Shown: piece by piece, positions 29,154 to 45,765 of the stretch
Layout of the letters: every line of letters starts with the position of its first letter
Numbering within the stretch: the stretch's first letter is position 1
Assembly: GCA_036583965.1 (NCBI GenBank)
Contig: JAZBQD010000019.1
Location: 22,757,085-22,821,084 of the forward strand
Source of the DNA: Prunella strophiata
Lineage: Eukaryota; Chordata; Aves; Passeriformes; Prunellidae
Length of the DNA: 64,000 nucleotides
Direction: 5' to 3'
The notes under the pieces: generated by a model
What the model saw: the letters and a program-made list of their open reading frames with translations, nothing else
What the model was told of the DNA's origin: nothing
The model's database searches: none
Program-made: the position numbers and the translations under genes

Positions 29154-29944
29154 CTGGAAGGAGGCAGAGTCGAAAGGTGGGCACAATGCCAAGGAACAAA
29201 CATGGGGAAAAAAAAGGAGGGTTGGGGATAAGAAAGAAGGGGAAGGGAAGAACAAAGATGGAGGGAGAAGGAAAAAGATTAAACATCATCAGGAGTCATA
29301 TTAAAAAAAACGAATTTCAGATCCAAGGAAGAAAATAAGGTATCAACAACAGGTGAAGGCTGGACCCACTGCACTACAGTCAAGACATGCCATCCTTACC
29401 TACCCACTCCCCAGAACAGCATTAGGGACATGCCAAAGGATAAGCACCAAGACTTTCCAGTGCTGACTACAATTTAAATACACTAATTGTGGAAGGAGAC
29501 ACCAAAGAAAGAAAAAGCAATTTCACAGCTGCCTTGTCAGCATCATTTCTGCAGTCTGGGTATGTGCCCATAGTACAGCTCCACAAAGAAGCATTTTTAA
29601 AAATGGGGCTCAGTCTTCTCTTAATGTCCAAAAGATCTGCAGTTACTGCAATGACACATTATAAGGGAGGATGAAAAAAAAAAGGCTGACTGTAAAAAAG
29701 GAGTATTTGAGTAGCATCCACACACTGGGGCAACCTTATACAAACATACATATATAACAAAGGGGAAGTCAGCAATTACGAGTAAGAAAACAGAAAAGCC
29801 ATCAGTAGAATACTGTCTCCATTCCACAGGTTATGCTTTACTGTCCACCCAATTCTTCATGTTCTTCACCCCCAGAAGAGAAGAGGATCCTGTAGCTCTT
29901 CTTCCCTCCCCAGAGTTCTATACAACAACTGTTAAGGGCCTTAC
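29154..29944 (-). other. GPATCH2L intron 5
   Basis: About 0.8 kb between exons 6 and 5, with purine-rich low-complexity sequence on the + strand at 29200-29280 (pyrimidine-rich in the sense direction, upstream of the exon 6 acceptor). No other feature. Confidence 0.7.
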
Positions 29945-30012
29945 TCTTTCTGGCGCGGATCACTAACAATGTGACCTAGCCTCTCGGTGCCCAGAGTGCT
30001 CATGGAGGTCTC
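29945..30012 (-). CDS. GPATCH2L: GPATCH2L coding exon 5
   Basis: A 68-base exon bounded by tttcag|GAGACC and CAGAAAGA|gtaagg. In its conserved frame it encodes ETSMSTLGTERLGHIVSDPR followed by QK and two bases of Asp350. The other two frames both contain stops (TGA at once, or TAG at 29963-29965), so only phase 0 entry is productive. Exon 4 as written does not deliver phase 0. The conserved frame is intact and continues into exon 6. Confidence 0.9.
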
Positions 30013-36165
<6,153 letters not shown>

Positions 36166-37899
36166 TTACAACTGTAATAGGAACAATATGAAAACCACTC
36201 TACTACATTTTACTAGCTTCTCCAAGAACAGTGTCTCACAAAAATTGAACTTCAGATACATGACTGGCTCTAGAACAGAACGTAACTGCTTTCTGTTAAA
36301 ACTTACCAATGCTGTATCACTTGAAAAAGAGTAGAATCCTGTATCTAGTTTAGTTCTAAGTTATCAAGAAGTAATTAATAAAATGGCATTTGCCTCAGGT
36401 ACTAGAATTAATAACCTAACTATGGCATTGTCTGGAATACTCACCAGGAAATTAAGCGCACTTAAAAACACTGTCCTTGGGTCACTTAACAGCTACCTAA
36501 AACCCTCCTAAGTTTTCTATTTCAGATTCCTTTTCCTTAAAAATGTTACACTGCCACACAAACATTTTTGTGACAGTGTGACATCCTCCTCCCCTCCATC
36601 CCCTGCAACTTTTATCTTATGTGGAGTAAAGAGCAGATGTGACATTTAGTCTCCAGCTAAATACCTTAGCACAGCATGACTTGCTGCTGCTGAATGCAAC
36701 CTTGTCATAGCATGCTTTGCATTTGCTGAAGCAGTTAAGAGAAGATTTAATTCTTGAACAAAATAATAGAGATAGAAATTAATGTGTAGAAAGCCATAAA
36801 ATGACTTGCAAAGCCAGGTGAATTTGTAGCAGAAGTACCTGCCCATGTCAGTCCCAACCATCTGAAGGCTTTAACGCTGACTTGAACTCATTCCTTGGAC
36901 ACTTCAGGCAGTACTTCCTCTGATTTAGCTGAGAGATACTAGGACAAGCAGAAACTACTTACTGCCTGCTCCCTGAGCACTAAGACCTTAAATTTGAACA
37001 CCAGGTGTAAGTCAGCACTAGAATCAGTCTCCAATCAAGCAATGCTGTTTGAAAGTATCTCTGGATGCCTCTTTTCCAGGGAAACTGGATCATACTAGAA
37101 TTCATACTGGAAATCCCTGATTTACAAGGCTGAATAATGAGGGACCACAAAATACACCACTCCAAAGAACGGCAGGCACAGAATAAAACTCTGTTTGGTG
37201 AGCATATTGTTGTTCTTAGAAAATGCACTCTAAAGTACAGCCAAGTCAACTTATCATGCTGGATATCTAAAATTCTGCATCTTCATCATTGTATAAAGGC
37301 CATTTATACTTAAAGGCATAAAAGGCAAAATCTATACAGCATCCTCACCTTTACAGCATGCAAGTTAATATCAAATTCCAAATTAATCCATTATAAAGCC
37401 TGGCAATGCACTCATCCTCCCACATATATACCACAGCAATTAAGGCCAAGGACTGAGAACCATGAATTAATTGTTTCATCCCAAGCTCTCCTACCAACTG
37501 ACTGTATGATGCTGGGCCAATCTCTTAGCATGCCTGCTTTCCCTTTTGATAGCCTGGATAAACAATCCTCACAAGCTGCAGAATGTGAGGACCGAGTGAC
37601 TGCTTCATAAGGTTTTTAGCATCCTCAGAGGAAAGGTGCCTGAGAAAGAAAAAAGCATCCAGGTCATATTAACAGCACTTTATAAGCATCCTGTTGCACT
37701 GAGAGCTCTTTAGTTCCTTACAGATAAGCATCACTGCCAGTGCTTTACAGGAACAAACTTTCAGGGATTTCACCCTCTTCGCTACCCCTTTTACACTGCA
37801 GGGCTGAACACAAACTAGACTCCCAACCAGGCCTTTCTGCAGGTCCAGTAAGCACTGATTAATGACCTCCACTTGCAAAGGAGGCTACTTACCTTAACC

Positions 37900-38060
37900 A
37901 TGAAATAATGAATGCTATTGATCCGACAAGCTACTGCTATAGAGTGTTATTGATCACCCAATCTTTGGTTAAAATGGTCCTCATTTAGCAATTTCACTGT
38001 CGCAAACACCTGAAGCAAAGCATGCTTATAATTAAATAGTTTGGGGGAGTTAAACTGAGA
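37900..38060. promoter_or_regulatory. Candidate conserved non-coding element (intron 1)
   Basis: Two TATTGATC sites 33 bp apart (GCTATTGATCCGACAAG and GTTATTGATCACCC) resemble ONECUT/HNF6 binding motifs, with nearby GCAATTTCACTGTCGCAAAC and CTTATAATTAAATAG. Retained CpGs set it apart from its surroundings. It ends about 350 bp before the LTR. Confidence 0.4.
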
Positions 38061-38416
38061 GGTGATGGACAGAGATCTCAGGTTTCCCCCATTTATTCTT
38101 TTGCCTGAGCTATTGTTTGTGTCAGGAGGGATATTGATTTTCTATAAAAATAAGAAAACAAGAGGCACCGAGGGGCTGCAGAAGGTCAGGCTGGGCTGGA
38201 GAAGGAGGGGAAGCGGAACACTCTGTCTTTGTCACTTGCCTTCCAAGAAAAAGGAATTTTTTTTTTTTTATGGAGAGACTGGCCTCCAATTCATCAGCTT
38301 AGCCAGACTCATGAATGCAACTGCAGACTGTCATCAAAGCAGCTCCCTTCCAAAGGGTAAAGGAACTTAACTGCACATTCAGGATGAGCAATGGTCACAT
38401 TCTCAGGCCAGAACAT

Positions 38417-38978
38417 TGTACCAGTTTTGGCTGGCACAGAGTTAATTTTTTCTCACAGTAGCACTGGTTGTTTTGGATTTGTGACCAGTGTTGATAACAC
38501 AGGGATGTTTTAGTTATTGCTGAGTGGTGCTTACACAGTGCCAAGGCTTTCTCACACTGCCCTGCCACTGAGCAGGCTGGAGGTGCACAAGAAGATGGGA
38601 GGGTACACAGGCTGGACAACTGACCCTGGCTGACCACAGTAATATCCTACATCATATAATGTCATGCTTAGCAATAAAAGCTGGGAAAAAGAAGAATGAA
38701 GCCAGGGACATATGGAGTTGTGGTGTTGTGTTCCCAAATTATGTTACAAATGATGGAGTTCTGCATTCCTGGAGATGGCTGAATACCTGCCTGCTGATAG
38801 TAAGTAGTGAATTCCTTATTTTGCTTTGCTTGTGCACTATAGCTTTTGCTTTGCCTACTAAATCAACTTTACCTAAGGCTGAGAGTTTTTTCACTTTTAC
38901 TCTTCCATTTTTCTCCCTCATCCCTGCAGGGGAGTGGCTATATGGAGCTGAGCTACCTATCCAGGTTAAACCACAACA
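38417..38978 (+). mobile_element. Solo LTR of an avian endogenous retrovirus
   Basis: A block of about 562 bp starting TGTACCAGTTTTGGCTGG and ending in GGTTAAACCACAACA, with TG...CA termini. I recognise internal landmarks of a common songbird LTR: TGTTGATAACACAGGGATGTTTT, GGTGCACAAGAAG.TGGGAGGG, CCTGGAGATGGCTGAA.ACCTGCCTG and TTTTTTCACTTTTACTCTTCC. The TATA-box site reads CAATAAAAGCTGGG and appears degenerate. No internal retroviral genes flank it, so it is solo. Flanking AACAT and AATAC are too different to call a target-site duplication. It lies in intron 1 of GPATCH2L, antisense to the gene. The exact family name is not certain. Confidence 0.8.
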
Positions 38979-41299
38979 AATACATCAGCATTAAGCCAGT
39001 CAAATCTCACAGCATTGGCAGGTCAGTAGAATCCCAGATTTGGAAAAGTCACAGAAAGAGTTTAGGTATACTTGAAAACAGATGAAGTTTGTATATTTTT
39101 ATACAACTGTATATTTTTCACAAGTAAACACACTACTCAAAGTGATTTTTAGACAGCTCTTGTACTATGGTTTGTTCTGCCCTCAAACCAAACCCAGACC
39201 ATTCTGGAAGTACTCAGTTTAGATCAACAAGAGAAAAAACTTCAGCACTCAATATGTAATTTGCCTTTGTTTTATTATGGGTGCAGGGAATCTCAAAACA
39301 TTTAGGGACAGAAAGGCATATTACTTCTAACAGTCTTAGCAGCTAATTGTCACCTTAGCACAAATATACAAATGACTGCTTAAACTAAAACTTGTTTCTT
39401 TTGTTGTTTTCACAGTCATTTATAGATCAGGCATTGGGTTGTGTCATTACCCAATTCAGAACCATCACCATTTCCTTATTGTGCTCCTGGACATCCATCC
39501 TCCTCTCAATTTATGTTTACCTTTTGCCAGGTTTGGCAAACAATTTCAAAGATTTCATTATATGCACACTTGAACAATACTGCAGCTCATCTTCCTCCAG
39601 GAAAGGACTGGGCATAGCCCCACAAGCAAACTAGAAAAACCCATTTCCTCATTAAGAACCCATATCCAAGACTTTCTCAGTGAATGGGAGTTTATCAATT
39701 GAATAAACAGATCTTTGACCTGACTTAGGTTAAGAAGCCTTCTAGAAAGCAGAGAAAATACAGGACATTTCAGCATTTACAGATTCATTCCTGCATAACA
39801 AACCAAAGAAATTGTCACTATAGGGGAGGAAAAAGAAGGTTAAAAAAAAAAACAAAAAACATTCTGAATACAGAACTTAGTTTGCCTGAAAACCCATTTT
39901 GTTTTGTCCACGTTCCCTACTGTTAGAGGAGTGAACAGTAGTGGAACCAGTTCAGTATGAAAGTTTTGTAAATCACCAGATCACCACAGATTGCTTACAA
40001 GTCCCACAAGCAGCATCAGTCACCTTTCGTCCCATCAGCTTGTGATGACAACCACACCATTTGCTCTCCCAGGCATCCAATATTCTCCTCCCTTCCTCAG
40101 GATATGCCCTTGTCATACATCTGTGAAAAGTACTTCTCTTACTGTAGCAGAAAAAACAGCTAGAGCACAGTGGGAGTGAGGCAAACACAGGCAGTTTCAC
40201 TGTGCTGCTAGCAGCAGAGTGCTATATTTAGAGCAGCAGAGACCAAAGCATGATCCTGCACTGCTGTGAGGGATGCTCAGCAGTGAAGAGGGCTGTATGT
40301 ATTACTGCCTCCAACTGCAGCCCTCCCTAGTGAGTCACAGCACAGATCACACATGTGGTGTTGGAGAGGTCAAATATTCCAAGCACTAGCTTTCCAGAGA
40401 GAATCCCAAGGATTTGGCAGCAGATGGTAAGTGTCATTTGATGCATACACTTGCACAATAATTAGTCTGAGAGCAAGGGACAACTGAGACAGAACAAAGC
40501 CATCTCCCAGCATGGTCCTCAAGTAACAGTCTGGACATAGCTCTTTATTTACTCTTTCCAAGGCTGGCACAAATAAAGGCTGGATGAAAGCCTGCTGGTT
40601 TAAGTTCAAGTTTGACATGATGGAACAGACTCTGACTGGTGTTAAAAAAAACAATTCAAGGAACACTGTCCATCACTGCCACATCTACTAAGGGTATCTC
40701 TCAGTCCATCACCACTGGCATGCACTGTTCAGGAGCTACTTAGCACACTTCTTTTCCTGGACTACTAGCAAACAGCTCTGAGAAGACAAAACTACTTTAA
40801 CAACTAGCAACAAAAGGTTTCCATCCACAAGTTTCTTGTAAAGCCCCACTTCACAGCCACTTTTTAGCAACAACAGTCACTCTTAAAAGAAAAAAGTGAC
40901 CACACTGTAAGAGCTACATGCTACAAATCACAACTGACCCAGTAAAAATGCAATAGTGGTTCTCTGGACCACAGTGAGGACTTACTACAACCTAAGCTTT
41001 TCACAGGGTCCCAGAAAACACTGAGAAGTTTGCAATTCCAGCTATTACCCACAAAGCTGTAATAATGAAGTGCCACCTGAACACTCTGACAAACTGCAGG
41101 AGCTAGATTGTCACAACACTTAACTGAACCTCAACATATGAACAATCATTCTGTATCAAAGAGTTAGACTTTCCAAATCCACTCTCCTCTGATAGTGACT
41201 ATTACAGTGCTTCAGAAAAGAACATGACAACATGACCAGCACAAACTTCTCTGTATATTCCTCTAGGCTTTTAGAAGTCAGCAGTTTAAGGACTTCCTG

Positions 41300-41600
41300 A
41301 GTGGGATCTTTCCTCTGGGCTGTAATGTTTAACAGGCCCTGATATGTCTATGCACCACATCTCCCTTTTGAATGTATTTAAATTTTGACCTCTAAAATGT
41401 CCTGCAGTAGAGAGTTCCAGATCTCTGTTTCATTTTTGTTTGTTTTAAATGTCTCCTCAATGTCTGCTGTTCTTACACAACGACAGTTAGAAAATCAGTG
41501 ATCACACTTGCTTTTTGTATGCCTTTCATTAAGAAATTTCCTCCATTTAATTCTCAGCAGTTGCCTATTTTTTAACCTGAAAAATCTCTTCTGACAGAAG
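41300..41600 (-). mobile_element. Possible very old L3/CR1-like remnant
   Basis: GACCTCTAAAATGTCCTGCAGTAGAGAGTTCC followed by GTTTCATTTTTGTTTGTTTTAAATGTC resembles the complement of the 3' part of ancient L3/CR1 elements (the 'GCAATGAGTTCCACA...TTTGTTTTGAAT.TGC' stretch). The match is from memory and weak. It lies in intron 1 of GPATCH2L. Confidence 0.3.
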
Positions 41601-42383
41601 CAGTTCTATGATCCCAAACTTTAGACAGAGAGAATAAAAGTCACAGTTGGGGAAAAAATTTCCAAGGGCAACGCAAATTTAGACCATGACATTTACATGT
41701 CTCATTTTAATCCCTTGTATGTGAGTCTACCACAAACTCATCAAAGTTCTGCAAAACTGGACACCAAGACATTAGATTCTACTGTTTGCACAGGCTTATC
41801 CTGTAAGTAACAAAAGTTCCCCTCAACTTCTTCATCATCTCACCATTCTCCCCATAGCCAGGCTTTGACAATCAAATCAAGAACAGAAATGTAGAACCAC
41901 AAGGAAGGTTAGACTGAGGTTCACACAGTACCTCCACAGAGGGCCAGCAGTAATGATGGGAGATCTGATTTGTTATCTACTACTACTTATAGTAAATACT
42001 GAAAATAAGAAACTGAGATCAGTTTGTATCAACCACACAACACAAGTGCCAGTTGGGGGTTTGCTCCCCAAACCACAGGCCAGAAGCGTGCCACGTTGTA
42101 GCTGCAAAGCCACTGACATTTCAGAGGACTCTTTGTGTAACAGGAGCCAGAAACCTACCAGCTTGCCAACTTTTCAAGGAAGCCTTCTGGGTCATCATAC
42201 AATACTGACAGGAAAGACTTGGAAAAAAATCTACAGTTTAGAAGCAGCTGAGATACTTCTCATCTTCACAAAGAGAGCAGCACTGAATAATTTTAAGAAC
42301 TTCAAAAAGCAAGGCACAGCATTTACAAGCAGCTGCAAGCAAGGCAGCCATCTGACTAGCACAGGGAAGAAACTGAGATCTCA

Positions 42384-43052
<669 letters not shown>

Positions 43053-43055
43053 CTA

Positions 43056-43690
43056 CTAAAAATTACAACAATTAGCACCAGGCATAAATACTGCTACCAA
43101 CACATCTTTGGACTGTAGTATGCTATACCCTTTGTAACATTAAAGGAGTTAGACACTTACTTTGAAGTTACCTGGGAGGACCCAACGCAGGACAACTGCC
43201 ACTTCCCGGGCTAACACTTCTTCAAGGGTTAAATCCCTCTTCTAGCCATGGTAGAACACATCTCTCTCTACTGTAGTAGTTGGGTCGAGTGCTTTGTGTC
43301 TGAAAAGGCCTTAAGGTTCATCTTTTGTGTTGAAGCAGCATGCTTAATTACACATCCCAAATGGTATGGAAGCCGGCAACTAGTTTTTGCTACCCGGCAT
43401 CAGTAAAGCAACAGAGAAGGATCAGCCTGCTTGACAAATAGATTGAGTCTTCCAAAAAGTAGACAAGCAGCAAAGCTGGGAGTAAAACAGATGGTAAAAC
43501 AGGTAGTTTGCAAGCCAGCATCACTTCAGCTGTAAAGCAAGGCGCGCGGGACGCTGGGCTCCTTAGAACAGGGTGTAGGAGACCAAGCCGCAACCCCTGC
43601 TGCCGAAAAAAACAACCCCTATACCTCAGGGCTGTCAGTGTGCCAATCCCAAAGTCCCGGACAAATCCTTCATCTCACAACACCCCTCTC
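43056..43690 (-). promoter_or_regulatory. GPATCH2L: GPATCH2L 5' region: probable non-coding first exon and promoter-proximal DNA
   Basis: Exon 1 opens with an acceptor just before the ATG, so a 5' UTR exon must lie further right. On the minus strand two good donors occur close by: CTCCCAG|gtaact with the exon ending at 43172, and TTCAAA|gtaagt ending at 43161. Either would give an intron of only about 105-116 bp. A third candidate, GGCAG|gtgagg near 45670, would instead place the minisatellite inside the first intron. I cannot choose between them without transcripts. If 43172 is used, the leader contains a 7-codon upstream ORF in good Kozak context (43229-43249). Confidence 0.35.
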
Positions 43691-43693
43691 TGC

Positions 43694-45612
43694 TGTGGTT
43701 ACCCCGAGCGCGGCCCGAGCCGGGCTCCGTGCTGTGGTTACCCCGAGCGCGGCCCGAGCCGGGCTCCGTGCTGTGGTTACCCCGAGCGCGGCCCGAGCCG
43801 GGCTCCGTGCTGTGGTTACCCCGAGCGCGGCCCGAGCCGGGCTCCGTGCTGTGGTTACCCCGAGCGCGGCCCGAGCCGGGCTCCGTGCTGTGGTTACCCC
43901 GAGCGCGGCCCGAGCCGGGCTCCGTGCTGTGGTTACCCCGAGCGCGGCCCGAGCCGGGCTCCGTGCTGTGGTTACCCCGAGCGCGGCCCGAGCCGGGCTC
44001 CGTGCTGTGGTTACCCCGAGCGCGGCCCGAGCCGGGCTCCGTGCTGTGGTTACCCCGAGCGCGGCCCGAGCCGGGCTCCGTGCTGTGGTTACCCCGAGCG
44101 CGGCCCGAGCCGGGCTCCGTGCTGTGGTTACCCCGAGCGCGGCCCGAGCCGGGCTCCGTGCTGTGGTTACCCCGAGCGCGGCCCGCCGCCGGACTCCGCG
44201 GTGTGGTTACCCCGAGCGCGGCCCGAGCCGGGCTCCGTGCTGTGGTTACCCCGAGCGCGGCCCGCCGCCGGACTCCGCGGTGTGGTTACCCCGAGCGCGG
44301 CCCGAGCCGGGCTCCGTGCTGTGGTTACCCCGAGCGCGGCCCGAGCCGGGCTCCGTGCTGTGGTTACCCCGAGCGCGGCCCGCCGCCGGACTCCGCGGTG
44401 TGGTTACCCCGAGCCGGGCTCCGTGCTGTGGTTACCCCGAGCGCGGCCCGAGCCGGGCTCCGTGCTGTGGTTACCCCGAGCGCGGCCCGAGCCGGGCTCC
44501 GTGCTGTGGTTACCCCGAGCGCGGCCCGCCGCCGGACTCCGCGGTGTGGTTACCCCGAGCGCGGCCCGAGCCGGGCTCCGTGCTGTGGTTACCCCGAGCG
44601 CGGCCCGAGCCGGGCTCCGTGCTGTGGTTACCCCGAGCGCGGCCCGCCGCCGGACTCCGCGGTGTGGTTACCCCGAGCGCGGCCCGAGCCGGGCTCCGTG
44701 CTGTGGTTACCCCGAGCGCGGCCCGCCGCCGGACTCCGCGGTGTGGTTACCCCGAGCGCGGCCCGAGCCGGGCTCCGTGCTGTGGTTACCCCGAGCGCGG
44801 CCCGAGCCGGGCTCCGTGCTGTGGTTACCCCGAGCGCGGCCCGAGCCGGGCTCCGTGCTGTGGTTACCCCGAGCCGGGCTCCGTGCTGTGGTTACCCCGA
44901 GCGCGGCCCGAGCCGGGCTCCGTGCTGTGGTTACCCCGAGCGCGGCCCGCCGCCGGACTCCGCGGTGTGGTTACCCCGAGCGCGGCCCGAGCCGGGCTCC
45001 GTGCTGTGGTTACCCCGAGCGCGGCCCGAGCCGGGCTCCGTGCTGTGGTTACCCCGAGCCGGGCTCCGTGCTGTGGTTACCCCGAGCGCGGCCCGAGCCG
45101 GGCTCCGTGCTGTGGTTACCCCGAGCGCGGCCCGCCGCCGGACTCCGCGGTGTGGTTACCCCGAGCGCGGCCCGAGCCGGGCTCCGTGCTGTGGTTACCC
45201 CGAGCGCGGCCCGAGCCGGGCTCCGTGCTGTGGTTACCCCGAGCGCGGCCCGCCGCCGGACTCCGCGGTGTGGTTACCCCGAGCGCGGCCCGCCGCCGGA
45301 CTCCGCGGTGTGGTTACCCCGAGCGCGGCCCGCCGCCGGACTCCGCGGTGTGGTTACCCCGAGCGCGGCCCGCCGCCGGACTCCGCGGTGTGGTTACCCC
45401 GAGCGCGGCCCGAGCCGGGCTCCGCGGTGTGGTTACCCCGAGCCGGGCTCCGTGCTGTGGTTATGCCGAGCGCGGCCCGCCGCCGGACTCCGCGGTGTGG
45501 TTACCCCGAGCGCGGCCCGAGCCGGGCTCCGTGGGGTGGTTACCCCGAACGCGGCCCGAGCCGGGCTCCGTGCTGTGGTTACCCCGAGCGCGGCCCGAGC
45601 CGGGCTCCGTGC
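43694..45612. repeat. CpG-dense 39-bp minisatellite, 50 units
   Basis: I count 50 head-to-tail units whose lengths sum exactly to the 1919 bp of the array. Three types recur: A (39 bp, core GAGCCGGGCTC), B (40 bp, core CGCCGCCGGACTCCGCGG) and C (28 bp, an A unit lacking 11 bp). All share TGTGGTTACCCCGAG. Order from 43694: twelve A, then B A B AA B C AA B AA B A B AAA C A B AA C A B AA BBBB, then edge variants. Each A unit has six CpGs and each B unit eight, about 300 in total. No stop codon occurs in any + frame, so very long spurious ORFs run through it. A partial, decayed unit follows to about 45623. Confidence 0.97.
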
Positions 45613-45765
45613 TGTGGTTACGCCGTGGCTGGTGCCGCCGGTGGAGCCATTGCAGAGCCCTCACCTGCCAGCGGGGCAGCCCTTGCCTATACGTAACCTT
45701 TAGCTGCTTGGTTATCGTATTTTATTTTTAATGGACAACAAATAAATTTGGTAACCAAACTCCTC
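45613..45765. other. Spacer between the two tandem arrays
   Basis: About 150 bp of unique sequence. The left part is GC-rich and contains, on the minus strand, the donor-like GGCAG|gtgagg near 45670; the right part is AT-rich (TATTTTATTTTTAATGG). It could hold the GPATCH2L transcription start, but nothing in it proves that. Confidence 0.4.

Noticed and set aside
43694..45612. CRISPR-like array
   Set aside because: Units are contiguous with no unique spacers; it is a minisatellite in a vertebrate genome.
43508..45731. Three overlapping plus-strand frames of 655-731 codons
   Set aside because: They are the minisatellite read in three frames. The 39-bp unit has no stop in any plus frame and the 40- and 28-bp units shift between frames, so the same peptides appear in all three. 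No protein family matches.
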